Of a stretch of DNA of 64,000 nt, positions 8,143-15,636 are shown one piece after another (the stretch's first letter is position 1; every line of letters starts with the position of its first letter). The notes beneath the pieces are model-generated. The model did not search any database. It saw only the letters and a program-made list of their open reading frames with translations, and had not been told where the DNA came from. The DNA is from Rapidithrix thailandica (lineage in GTDB: Bacteria; Bacteroidota; Bacteroidia; Cytophagales; Flammeovirgaceae). A program made the translations under genes and the position numbers. The stretch is from assembly GCF_039710355.1 (NCBI RefSeq), contig NZ_JBDKWZ010000005.1, forward strand, positions 248,001 through 312,000. Reading direction: 5' to 3'.

Positions 8143-9096
8143 TTAGTCCTTGTAAATACCTACATAAGCTTCTTCCCCTTCTTTGAGACAAGCCCGGTAC
8201 ATGCCTTTCGAGTTGAACACCATTTGAATATTGCTGTCTTTATCAATGGCAATAAGGCCTCCTCTTCCTCCCATTTTGCTTAGCTTTTGATGCACTACCC
8301 GTTCACAGGCTTCTTGCAGGGAAAGTTGGGCATATTCCATCAAGTTAGAGATCTCATGTGCGACTACGAGCCGGAGAAAATATTCGCCATGACCGGTACA
8401 GGAGATGGCGCATGTTTGATTGTTGGCATAAGTACCGGATCCGATCACCGGGCTGTCACCGATTCGTCCGAAACGCTTATTGGTCATTCCTCCGGTAGAA
8501 GTCGCGGCGGCCAGGTTGCCTCTCCGGTCTATGGCCACTGCACCTACGGTACCGAATTTTTTATCGGTAACCGCAATATCATGGTCCAGGGCGATATGAT
8601 CATGACTGCGGGCCTTGAGCCATTGTTTGTAGCGGAGTTCGTTAAAAAAGTATTCTTTGGTTTCCAGTTCTATCTCATTGCCAATAGCAAATTCCATAGC
8701 CCCTTCTCCCGAAAGAAAAACATGTTTGGATTTCAACATGACTGCTTTGGCCAACAGAATAGGATTTTTCACCAGTTTTACACTGGTGACTGCCCCGGCT
8801 TTAAGGTTTTTTCCCTCCATTAAAGAAGCATCCATCTCGTGTTCCCCATCATGGGTGAAGACGGAGCCCTTGCCGGCATTAAAGAGTTCGTTGTCTTCCA
8901 AATTAACGACTGCTTCGGTAACCGCATCGATGGCAGTGCCACCTTTCTGTAACACGCGATAGCCTTTTTGTAAAGCGGTCTGTAAGCTTAGTTGATAAGC
9001 TTTTTCCTTCTTGGAGGAAAAATGTGACCGGGAAAGTGTCCCGGCTCCCCCATGGATCGCAAGTGCAATTTTTCTTTTCAAGTTTGAAGCATTCAT
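8143..9096 (-). CDS. Isoaspartyl peptidase / plant-type L-asparaginase
   Basis: 317-residue N-terminal-nucleophile hydrolase that removes isoaspartyl residues from dipeptides and hydrolyses asparagine. The family landmarks are AIHGGAGT near the N-terminus, an autocleavage site at G182-T183 (KKFGTVGAVAID) that frees the catalytic threonine, TSTGGMTNKRFGR, and GDSPVIGSGTYA. No signal peptide is visible, so it is expected to be cytoplasmic. It converges with the oxygenase gene and is divergent from the P-loop gene across a 212-base intergenic region. Confidence 0.93.
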   Translation of the reverse strand: MNASNLKRKIALAIHGGAGTLSRSHFSSKKEKAYQLSLQTALQKGYRVLQKGGTAIDAVTEAVVNLEDNELFNAGKGSVFTHDGEHEMDASLMEGKNLKAGAVTSVKLVKNPILLAKAVMLKSKHVFLSGEGAMEFAIGNEIELETKEYFFNELRYKQWLKARSHDHIALDHDIAVTDKKFGTVGAVAIDRRGNLAAATSTGGMTNKRFGRIGDSPVIGSGTYANNQTCAISCTGHGEYFLRLVVAHEISNLMEYAQLSLQEACERVVHQKLSKMGGRGGLIAIDKDSNIQMVFNSKGMYRACLKEGEEAYVGIYKD

Positions 9097-9308
9097 TAAT
9101 TTTTAATAAGTAGTAAATTTATATAAAAAAATATTCTACTTTTAGCCCGGAGAAAAAGTTCTCTTGTGGAAATAAGGAGTTGACATACAGGAGCGGGCAG
9201 TTGAATTCTTATCTCAAAGCAAAGGGCTGTTCTCCAACCAAATCTTTAAAACTTAATCATTAAGAAACTCTTTCATTTTTGTTTAACTTTTTTCGGATTT
9301 TGTAAAGA

Positions 9309-10370
9309 ATGAAAAAACTGTCAAAGGGGTATATTATACCCAGCGCAGCCTTGACCATTTCGAAGAAGCAGATTAAAGGATATATTCCTATGGAAAAGGC
9401 TCCGGAGATCGGAGATGTGATCTACGGCAGTATTGATTTGATTGGTCAACATCCTTCCTTGGAGAATGGCTCCGGGCGGATTCACAATGTACACCAAGGC
9501 ACTAAAGCACTTTTCGTATTCGGCAACCGTTATGCACCGGACTATTACGAAGGCGTCATTCCTTCCGAACCGGTAGAAGCGGTGGACTTGCTGGCTCGTT
9601 CCGGGCTGGTAGGAATGGTAAAGACCCGAAGTACTAAAGTAATTGATCCTACCCGGGTAAAAGTATTAGGCTATGCCTGTGATGCGGAAGGACAGATCTT
9701 AAATACTACGAATTTTCCCATTATTATTCCTAAAAATAATGAGAAGAAATTTCCCCGGGCAAAAATGATTCTGGTCGTAGGTACGGCTATGAATTCCGGA
9801 AAGAGCATGGCGGCAGTGTCTTGTTGTTGGGCGCTTTCGGCAGGGGGAGCTACCGTTAGGGCCTCCAAAGTGACCGGAACGGCCAGCTTGAAAGATATTT
9901 TGCATATGAACGATGCCGGAGCCAGCCCGTATGCGGATTTTACCTTTTTGGGATACCCTTCTACTTACTTGCTGAAGGAAGAAGAGATGCTCAAAATATT
10001 TAATTCCTTGGATCTGAAGTACGCCAACAACCGGGAAAATTATTGGGTGGTAGAGCTGGCCGATGGAATTAACCAACGGGAAACAGCTATGCTACTGAAC
10101 TCCCCGGAAGTCCGTTGCCGGATTCATAAATTGATCTTTTGTGCTGCCGATGCTTTTGGAGCGATCGGTGGGTTAAATGTATTGAAAAATAAGTTTGACC
10201 TGGTGCCGGATGCTATCTCAGGTGTGTGTTCCAGCTCCCCATTGCACGTACAGGAGTTGCAGGAGTTTACCGATATCCCTGTGTTTAACAGTATGGATAT
10301 TGATTCTGCTTATCTGATGCGCTTGTTGGGAGGAAAAAAGAACAGCCGTAGGAAGAAAGAAGTAGTATAA
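9309..10370 (+). CDS. P-loop protein, DUF1611-like
   Basis: 353 residues. The N-terminal half is beta-rich (GDVIYGSIDLIGQH, ALFVFGNRYAPDYYEG). The C-terminal half carries a Walker A-like loop (VVGTAMNSGKSMAA, about residues 156-169) and a later IFCAADAFGAIGG segment, consistent with a nucleotide-binding fold. The arrangement recalls COG3367/DUF1611 proteins, but I cannot confirm the family. The lysine/arginine-rich end (KKNSRRKKEVV) may be disordered. It is a single gene with a hairpin downstream. The reaction is unknown. Confidence 0.7.
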   Translation: MKKLSKGYIIPSAALTISKKQIKGYIPMEKAPEIGDVIYGSIDLIGQHPSLENGSGRIHNVHQGTKALFVFGNRYAPDYYEGVIPSEPVEAVDLLARSGLVGMVKTRSTKVIDPTRVKVLGYACDAEGQILNTTNFPIIIPKNNEKKFPRAKMILVVGTAMNSGKSMAAVSCCWALSAGGATVRASKVTGTASLKDILHMNDAGASPYADFTFLGYPSTYLLKEEEMLKIFNSLDLKYANNRENYWVVELADGINQRETAMLLNSPEVRCRIHKLIFCAADAFGAIGGLNVLKNKFDLVPDAISGVCSSSPLHVQELQEFTDIPVFNSMDIDSAYLMRLLGGKKNSRRKKEVV

Positions 10371-10378
10371 ACTAGTGC

Positions 10379-10409
10379 GGGATCCCATGTCTTCAACTCT
10401 TGGGATCCC
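10379..10409 (+). terminator. Hairpin after the P-loop gene
   Basis: Inverted repeat GGGATCCCA/TGGGATCCC with a 13-base loop, 9 bases after the stop codon. There is no T-run, so it is a weak terminator candidate. Confidence 0.4.
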
Positions 10410-10537
10410 ATTGATACAAAGTTTGGTGTATAATGCCTGAAAAAATCCGTTGAGGAGCTGAGTTTTTAATTTTGAAAAGAGTGCTTTCATTGTATAAAAT
10501 GACGTTTATTATGTATTTCATTCAAGTAGAAAAATAG

Positions 10538-11245
10538 CTATCTTTCCTCCTTTTTCCTGTCCGAAAAAGTATCATCATGCCCCTGTATCAACTGCATTTT
10601 GCGCAGCAATTTTCCTGTTTGTGCATCAATACGGTAAATCCAGGCATCGCCTAAAGTAGGCTCGTCTTTATCAGGTTTGGGTTCTTGCACAAACACTTCC
10701 CAATAGTAAAGGGTATCCGTGACGGTAGCCTCCCACTCCCTATCAATACCAAAGATACTGTCTTTCTTGGGCTTGAGTTTTTCAGCGATCATCAAAGCTT
10801 CTTTGAAACAAATTGGATAGTTGTTCGCATGTCGATGATCGATTACTTGGGTGATATTACCCAAGGAGTCGTAATTCTTTACTTCGACAAGAAAATTTCC
10901 ATCAACAGAAAAAGAAGAGCTTTTAATTGAACCATTTGTTCTATATATCATTGTTTTTGAAATAAAGTTCTTTTTATCTGTTATGCTTCTAATTACCTTC
11001 AACTCTTTATCATTAAGAGATTTAGTTACAAAAACCATATCTTGAAAATTATCACCTTCTTTTGACATGATTACCCTTGAAAAAGGGTAATCAGGTTCTT
11101 TGATATTGGCAAATAGTTGTGGATCGATCCTTTTCTCTTCCTCTGTAATCATCATATCAAAACCACAAATATCATCCGTTTTTAGATAAGACTTGTAAGG
11201 AATGCAACCTGTGAGAAACACCAAAAATATTGCTATTTTTTTCAT
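10538..11245 (-). CDS. PepSY-like lipoprotein 4 (candidate immunity protein, end of array)
   Basis: 235 residues. Lipoprotein signal with lipobox FLTGC (Cys14), so membrane-anchored and facing the periplasm. The N-terminal 38 residues and the C-terminal ~85 are shared with the three paralogues upstream; the central ~85 residues (from RIDPQLFANI) are not. The C-terminal part (FKEALMIAEKLKP, then YYWEV and WIYRIDAQTGKLL) fits a PepSY domain, a fold used to inhibit secreted peptidases. This is the last gene of the array, and its C-terminus (HDDTFSDRKKEER) differs from the HDDTAP of the others. Probable role: protection against the metzincin effector encoded upstream (inference). Confidence 0.8.
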   Translation of the reverse strand: MKKIAIFLVFLTGCIPYKSYLKTDDICGFDMMITEEEKRIDPQLFANIKEPDYPFSRVIMSKEGDNFQDMVFVTKSLNDKELKVIRSITDKKNFISKTMIYRTNGSIKSSSFSVDGNFLVEVKNYDSLGNITQVIDHRHANNYPICFKEALMIAEKLKPKKDSIFGIDREWEATVTDTLYYWEVFVQEPKPDKDEPTLGDAWIYRIDAQTGKLLRKMQLIQGHDDTFSDRKKEER

Positions 11246-11250
11246 CGCTA

Positions 11251-11574
11251 TTATTGGGTTAAGTTGCTGTTATGTAATCGTTGCCACTGCCATTTGTAAG
11301 TATGTTTAGCTGTATTATTGTAATCTATATAATTATCCGTCTTGGTGTAAGTAAACTTATGACTTGCTTCCTTAACAAAAGTATGGGCAAGCCCTATAGC
11401 ATGCATTACTTCATGAGGAATTTCCTGGAATGATTTATCTGAGAAATTTGGGGTAGTATTTAAACCATAAGTGGAACGGTAAGAGCTGGCAAACTCATAA
11501 AAACGGATCAAGGTTTTAGGCCTTAATCCGTTTTTGTTATCCGAAAAGGAATCATCATGGAGCTGTATCATCAT
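11251..11574 (-). CDS. Truncated effector tail 3 (metzincin C-terminal fragment)
   Basis: A 107-residue frame that overlaps the end of lipoprotein 3 by 20 bases and stops just before lipoprotein 4. Residues from about 45 on match the last part of the 481-residue effector: zinc motif HEVMHAIGLAHTF (H54, E55, H58, H64) and a Met-turn-like NYIDY, here with Ile where the others have Met. The first ~28 residues read through a terminator hairpin and are probably not native protein. It lacks the N-terminal sheet of a protease, so it is unlikely to be active alone. It could be a recombination donor or a duplication remnant. Confidence 0.6.
   Translation of the reverse strand: MMIQLHDDSFSDNKNGLRPKTLIRFYEFASSYRSTYGLNTTPNFSDKSFQEIPHEVMHAIGLAHTFVKEASHKFTYTKTDNYIDYNNTAKHTYKWQWQRLHNSNLTQ
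11499..11535 (-). terminator. Hairpin inside the truncated tail 3 frame
   Basis: 15-bp stem (11499-11513 with 11521-11535) with a 7-base loop. The single mismatch becomes a U-G pair in minus-strand RNA, and five U follow. It lies directly downstream of lipoprotein 3. Confidence 0.65.
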
Positions 11575-12214
11575 GCCCCTGTATCAACTGCATTTTGCGA
11601 AGCAATTTTCCTGTTTGCGCATCAATTCGGTAAATCCAGCCATCGCCTAAAGTAGGCTCGTCTTTATCAGGTTTGGGTTCTTTCACAAACACTTCCCAAT
11701 AGTAAAGGGTATCCGTGACGGTAGCCTCCCACTCCCTATCAATACCTAAGATACTGTCTTTCTTGGGCTTGAGTTTTTCAGCGATCATCAACGCTTCTTT
11801 GTAACAGATTGGGTATTTATCTACTTGTCGGTGATCGATTACTTGGGTGATATTACCCAAGGAGTCGTAATGAGTTTCCTTGCCAACTATTAATCCCCCC
11901 ATTTCATAAACAAAATATATTAAAGAAACCCGTCCGTTTGAATCGTAATTAATCCACTTGCTTATTTGAGACGTTTTATTAGTCCTAGAAAGAAAATACC
12001 CACCTAGTTTATCTTGATATTTATAAGTAACTAAGGTGAAGCCCCCACTATCTATCTTAATACCTTGTGTTAAATCCCCATAAATACTAGGGTTATAGCT
12101 TTTCTCTTCTTCTGTAATTGTCATATCAAAACCACAAATATCATCCGTTTTTAGATAAGACTTGTAAGGAATGCAACCTGTAAGAAACACCAAAAATATT
12201 GCTATTTTTTTCAT
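11555..12214 (-). CDS. PepSY-like lipoprotein 3 (candidate immunity protein)
   Basis: 219 residues; lipobox FLTGC. The N-terminal block (IPYKSYLKTDDICGFDMTI) is almost identical to lipoproteins 1 and 4. The central segment (SYNPSIYGDL to GGLIVGKETH) is its own. The shared YDSLGNITQVIDHR block and the PepSY-like end follow, with small changes (KYPICYKEAL, GDGWIYRID). It starts 5 bases after the stop of truncated tail 2, consistent with translational coupling. Its 3' end overlaps the start of truncated tail 3. Confidence 0.8.
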   Translation of the reverse strand: MKKIAIFLVFLTGCIPYKSYLKTDDICGFDMTITEEEKSYNPSIYGDLTQGIKIDSGGFTLVTYKYQDKLGGYFLSRTNKTSQISKWINYDSNGRVSLIYFVYEMGGLIVGKETHYDSLGNITQVIDHRQVDKYPICYKEALMIAEKLKPKKDSILGIDREWEATVTDTLYYWEVFVKEPKPDKDEPTLGDGWIYRIDAQTGKLLRKMQLIQGHDDTAP

Positions 12215-12219
12215 CGCTA

Positions 12220-12543
12220 TTATTGGGTTAAGTTGCTGTTATGTAATCGTTGCCACTGCCATTTGTAAGTATGTTTAGCTGTATTATTGTAATCCATATA
12301 ATTATCCGTCTTGGTGTAAGTAAACCGATGACTTGCTTCCTGCACAAGAGTATGGAGAAGCCCTATGGCGTGCATTACTTCATGAGGAATTACCTGGAAT
12401 GATTTACCTGAGAAATTTGGGGTAGTATTTAAACCATAAGCGGAACGGTAAGAGCTGGTAAACTCATAAAAACGGATCAAGGTTTTAGGCCTTAATCCGT
12501 TTTTGTTATCCGAAAAGGAATCATCATGGAGCTGTATCATCAT
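12220..12543 (-). CDS. Truncated effector tail 2
   Basis: 107 residues, near-identical to the other two tails. Zinc motif HEVMHAIGLLHTL, Met-turn NYMDY, and the same C-terminus as the full effector (WQWQRLHNSNLTQ). It overlaps lipoprotein 2 by 20 bases and reads through a terminator hairpin at codons 14-27. Without the upstream effector domains it should not be exported or folded on its own. Confidence 0.6.
   Translation of the reverse strand: MMIQLHDDSFSDNKNGLRPKTLIRFYEFTSSYRSAYGLNTTPNFSGKSFQVIPHEVMHAIGLLHTLVQEASHRFTYTKTDNYMDYNNTAKHTYKWQWQRLHNSNLTQ
12468..12504 (-). terminator. Hairpin inside the truncated tail 2 frame
   Basis: Same 15-bp stem and U-run as the copies at 11499 and 13438, placed just after lipoprotein 2. 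Confidence 0.65.
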
Positions 12544-13186
12544 GCCCCTGTATCAACTGCATTTTGCGCAGCAATTTTCCAGTTTGTGCATCAATACGGT
12601 AAATCCAGGCATCGCCTAAAGTAGGCTCGTCTTTATCCGGTTTAGGTTCTTCTATACACACATCCCAATAGTAAAGCGTATCTCCTGTCGAGTTTATTTT
12701 CCTTCCACGGTCGATGGATAAGATACTATCCTTCTTGGATTTGAGCTTTTCGGCAATCAATAAAGCTTCTTTATAACAGATTGGGTATTTATCGGCTTGC
12801 CGGTGATCAATGACTTGGGTGATATTTCCCAGTGAATCGTAATAGGTTTCTTGGCCTATTTCAAAACCACCTTTTAATGGTTGAAAGTAGACATGTTTAA
12901 TACTACCATTAATTGAATATCTAATTATTTTAGATACTTTACTCTGTTTATCAGTTTTATCAACCACATATCCTTGATTACCTGGATATTTATATATCTT
13001 CAAAATAAAGTTACTACTATCAATTTGATGTAATTCTTGCAAGTTTTTGTATTTCTGTACATCAAACTTTTTTTCACCTTCTGCAATCGTCATATCAAAC
13101 TGACAAATCATGTCATTGTTGATATACGATTTATATGTGATACAACCAGTCAGAAAAAACAAGCATACTACACTGATATATTTCAT
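12524..13186 (-). CDS. PepSY-like lipoprotein 2 (most divergent copy)
   Basis: 220 residues; lipobox FLTGC, but a different signal peptide (MKYISVVCLFFLTGCITYKS). Even the normally conserved parts differ here: QFDMTIAEGEKKFD, and IDRGRKINSTGDTLYYWDVCIEE in place of IDREWEATVTDTLYYWEV. The WIYRIDAQTGKLL PepSY signature is unchanged. The divergence suggests an older duplication or a separate origin followed by exchange of the 3' end with its neighbours. Confidence 0.8.
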   Translation of the reverse strand: MKYISVVCLFFLTGCITYKSYINNDMICQFDMTIAEGEKKFDVQKYKNLQELHQIDSSNFILKIYKYPGNQGYVVDKTDKQSKVSKIIRYSINGSIKHVYFQPLKGGFEIGQETYYDSLGNITQVIDHRQADKYPICYKEALLIAEKLKSKKDSILSIDRGRKINSTGDTLYYWDVCIEEPKPDKDEPTLGDAWIYRIDAQTGKLLRKMQLIQGHDDTAP

Positions 13187-13189
13187 AGG

Positions 13190-13513
13190 TTAATTGCTTA
13201 AGTTACTATCATGAAGTCTTTTCCATTGCCATTTGTAAGTATGTTTAGCAGTATTATTATAATCCATATAATTATCCGTCTTAGTGTAAGTAAACTCATG
13301 ACTTGCTTCCTTAACAAAAGTATGGGGAAGCCCTATAGCATGCATTACTTCATGAGGAATTTCCTGGAATGATTTACCTGAGAAATTTGGGGTAGTATTT
13401 AAACCATAAGCGGAACGGTAAGAGCTGGCAAACTCATAAAAACGGATCAAGGTTTTAGGCCTTAATCCGTTTTTGTTATCCGAAAAGGAATCATCATGGA
13501 GCTGTATCATCAT
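13190..13513 (-). CDS. Truncated effector tail 1
   Basis: 107 residues. Zinc motif HEVMHAIGLPHTF and Met-turn NYMDY intact; the C-terminus differs slightly (WQWKRLHDSNLSN), matching the change of the following lipoprotein 2. It overlaps the 3' end of lipoprotein 1 by 20 bases and carries the terminator hairpin at 13438-13474 near its start. Confidence 0.6.
   Translation of the reverse strand: MMIQLHDDSFSDNKNGLRPKTLIRFYEFASSYRSAYGLNTTPNFSGKSFQEIPHEVMHAIGLPHTFVKEASHEFTYTKTDNYMDYNNTAKHTYKWQWKRLHDSNLSN
13438..13474 (-). terminator. Hairpin inside the truncated tail 1 frame
   Basis: Third copy of the 15-bp stem with U-run, directly after lipoprotein 1. It may stop most transcripts that start at tssD. 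Confidence 0.65.
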
Positions 13514-14162
13514 GCCCCTGTATCAACTGCATTTTGCGCAGCAATTTTCCTGTTTGTGCATCAATACGGTAAATCCAGGCATCGCCTAAAGTAGGCTCGT
13601 CTTTATCAGGTTTGGGTTCTTGCACAAACACTTCCCAATAGTAAAGGGTATCCGTGACGGTAGCCTCCCACTCCCTATCAATACCAAAGATACTGTCTTT
13701 CTTGGGCTTGAGTTTTTCAGCGATCATCAAAGCTTCTTTGAAACAAATTGGATAGTTGTTCGCATGTCGATGATCGATTACTTGGGTGATGTTACCCAAG
13801 GAGTCGAAATAGATACCTTGACCTATTTTTAGGCCTCCATTGACATATGTAAAATAAACGTATCTTATATGTCCATGTGCATTATATTTCGTCCATTTAG
13901 AAATATTTGTTGGCTTATCAACTTGCTTTATTACATATGTATATTTGTTATTACTGTACTTTCTATATTCTTTTAAAATACTTTCATTATCCGTTATAGT
14001 TAAATTACCCTTAGTTAAAAGACTATCATACTTTGTGAAATCTAAGCATTTTTCTTCTTCTGTAATTGTCATATCAAAACCACAAATATCATCCGTTTTT
14101 AGATAAGACTTGTAAGGAATGCAACCTGTAAGAAACACCAAAAATATTGCTATTTTTTTCAT
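13494..14162 (-). CDS. PepSY-like lipoprotein 1 (cognate immunity candidate of the full effector)
   Basis: 222 residues; lipobox FLTGC (Cys14). It starts 5 bases after the stop of the full-length metzincin effector, the place expected for its immunity gene. N-terminal block and PepSY-like end as in lipoprotein 4, with which the 3' half is nearly identical at DNA level; the centre (CLDFTKYDSLL to GGLKIGQGIY) is unique. Expected in the periplasm, where a type VI effector would be delivered. Mechanism proposed: the PepSY part blocks the protease and the variable part gives specificity (inference). Confidence 0.82.
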   Translation of the reverse strand: MKKIAIFLVFLTGCIPYKSYLKTDDICGFDMTITEEEKCLDFTKYDSLLTKGNLTITDNESILKEYRKYSNNKYTYVIKQVDKPTNISKWTKYNAHGHIRYVYFTYVNGGLKIGQGIYFDSLGNITQVIDHRHANNYPICFKEALMIAEKLKPKKDSIFGIDREWEATVTDTLYYWEVFVQEPKPDKDEPTLGDAWIYRIDAQTGKLLRKMQLIQGHDDTAP

Positions 14163-14167
14163 CGCTA

Positions 14168-15613
14168 TTATTGGGTTAAGTTGCTGTTATGTAATCGTTG
14201 CCACTGCCATTTGTAAGTATGTTTAGCTGTATTATTATAATCCATATAATTATCCGTTTTTGTTTGTTTAAAGATATGATCCTTACTTACATCTTTTTCC
14301 GTATTTTCCGGAAAAGTATGCGGTAGCCCTAGTGAATGCATCACCTCATGAGGAACCTCTTTATACGGTTTGTTTTCATTGTTTCCCAGGAAAAGTACAC
14401 AAACATTACCTTTCGAAATCCCATTTTTATAATTTACCTTTTCTTGATTAGTTGTATTAGGTTCATTACACTCCAAATTGGTAAGGTAGACATAAATGAC
14501 ATTGTCATTAATTTGCTGTCCATTTTCACGTTGATGTAAGATTTTTAAACGCTCTAATAATATCTCTCTACCAACAAAACTGGTTTGTATTTTATTTGGC
14601 TGCCCACCTACGTAAATTCTATCATCATTATAGTTAACCACTCCAAAGTCTGAGTCTAACTTAAGTTTTGTAACATTAAGTTCTGAAACCTGGCTTTCCA
14701 GTTGGCTAATGGTTTGAGTAAGCTCGCTTACATCAGCTTCCGGATTTTCTTTGGCAACTCTTAACTCTTCTTGTTTTTCCGCCAAGGTTGTTTCTACTTC
14801 TGACAGTTCTTGAGTACGAGTGGTCTTTTCCTGAGCCATTTGTTGCCGGATAGTCGCCAGGTTACTAATATCCAAGCCTTCCAAATCTTGTGCATTATTA
14901 TGAAAATTGACATCCAACAACATAGGATTAAAAGCTGCTTGAAAAGAAGCTCTTAGTTGTTGGATATCAGCCACGTCGTCTATTTCATCTCTATCACTTC
15001 CATCCGTTTTCGTTTCCACTGCCACAAACTGTACATTAAAAGATTTTGGATCGGGATAAAACACATTCAACACACCCACTACTTGGCTACTACCTCTCAC
15101 ATGGGCTTTGATCTTCAGGCGGGCAGGGGCTGTATTGGTGGCATTACAGGTAATCCGGATTTCCTTGAGGCCTTTCTTAAAATCTTTAGTAGCATCTCTC
15201 AGTTCATCTGGTTCGGAGAAGGTAAAATCATCATGTGGATCAAAAGCAATCCTGTCGTACTCTTCCAACACACTTTCCTTTTTCCATTTGAGTTTGAGGG
15301 TAATGGTTTGTCCCTGCCGGATGCTGATCCAGGAAGGGTAGTATTCGTCTCCTTCTATTTCCAAGGGAACAGGGGTAAATTCCCGTTTAAGAGCCTCTAC
15401 ATCGGATTCGCAGTTTTGTATCAAGCTATTGCTCAATTCGGTAAAACCAAAAACCCCGTCTTTATAGTCACTGCTCTGAGGGGTGAACTCAATCCGGCAT
15501 TGTCTTACTCTTATAGGAAGTTCTAAATCCGGAATGACCAAACAGTTGTCCGGATTGCCTGATTCATAGATAATTGCCATGTTTAACTCTAGTTTAAAGG
15601 TGGTACCATTCAA
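14168..15613 (-). CDS. Metzincin-like type VI secretion effector
   Basis: 481 residues. N-terminal ~200 residues beta-rich without a signal peptide; a coiled coil at about 255-325 (TTRTQELSEVETTLAEKQEE); then a C-terminal zinc-protease domain with HEVMHSLGLPHTF (H422, E423, H426, H432) and a Met-turn NYMDY (Met457), the HExxHxxGxxH plus Met-turn arrangement of metzincins. It begins 23 bases after the tssD stop, so it should be loaded on or in the TssD tube. An alternative start is the ATG at 15580. The following lipoprotein is the expected immunity gene. The protease class is read from the sequence; the effector role rests on context. Confidence 0.8.
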   Translation of the reverse strand: MNGTTFKLELNMAIIYESGNPDNCLVIPDLELPIRVRQCRIEFTPQSSDYKDGVFGFTELSNSLIQNCESDVEALKREFTPVPLEIEGDEYYPSWISIRQGQTITLKLKWKKESVLEEYDRIAFDPHDDFTFSEPDELRDATKDFKKGLKEIRITCNATNTAPARLKIKAHVRGSSQVVGVLNVFYPDPKSFNVQFVAVETKTDGSDRDEIDDVADIQQLRASFQAAFNPMLLDVNFHNNAQDLEGLDISNLATIRQQMAQEKTTRTQELSEVETTLAEKQEELRVAKENPEADVSELTQTISQLESQVSELNVTKLKLDSDFGVVNYNDDRIYVGGQPNKIQTSFVGREILLERLKILHQRENGQQINDNVIYVYLTNLECNEPNTTNQEKVNYKNGISKGNVCVLFLGNNENKPYKEVPHEVMHSLGLPHTFPENTEKDVSKDHIFKQTKTDNYMDYNNTAKHTYKWQWQRLHNSNLTQ

Positions 15614-15636
15614 AAAAATACAGGAGAAGATGAAGG

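Larger units (their letters stand above)
10538..14220. repeat. Tandem array, about 970-bp unit (lipoprotein plus effector tail)
   Basis: The four lipoprotein starts are 976, 972 and 969 bases apart. Each unit holds one lipoprotein gene, a terminator hairpin and one effector tail. The ends of the unit are highly conserved and the lipoprotein centres are not, so the array is not a recent simple duplication. Confidence 0.85.

Noticed and set aside
10685..10930. Plus-strand frames at 10685-10930 and 13620-13832 with identical starts
   Set aside because: They lie opposite the conserved PepSY-coding part of lipoproteins 4 and 1; their likeness only mirrors that repeat.
10538..14162. Reading the alternating array as ordinary toxin-antitoxin pairs with the 107-residue frames as toxins
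   Set aside because: The 107-residue frames lack the N-terminal part of the protease domain and any export signal, and begin inside a terminator; they look like remnants or donors.
14957..15526. Plus-strand frame opposite the metzincin effector
   Set aside because: It is antisense to a better-supported coding sequence and has no independent start signal.
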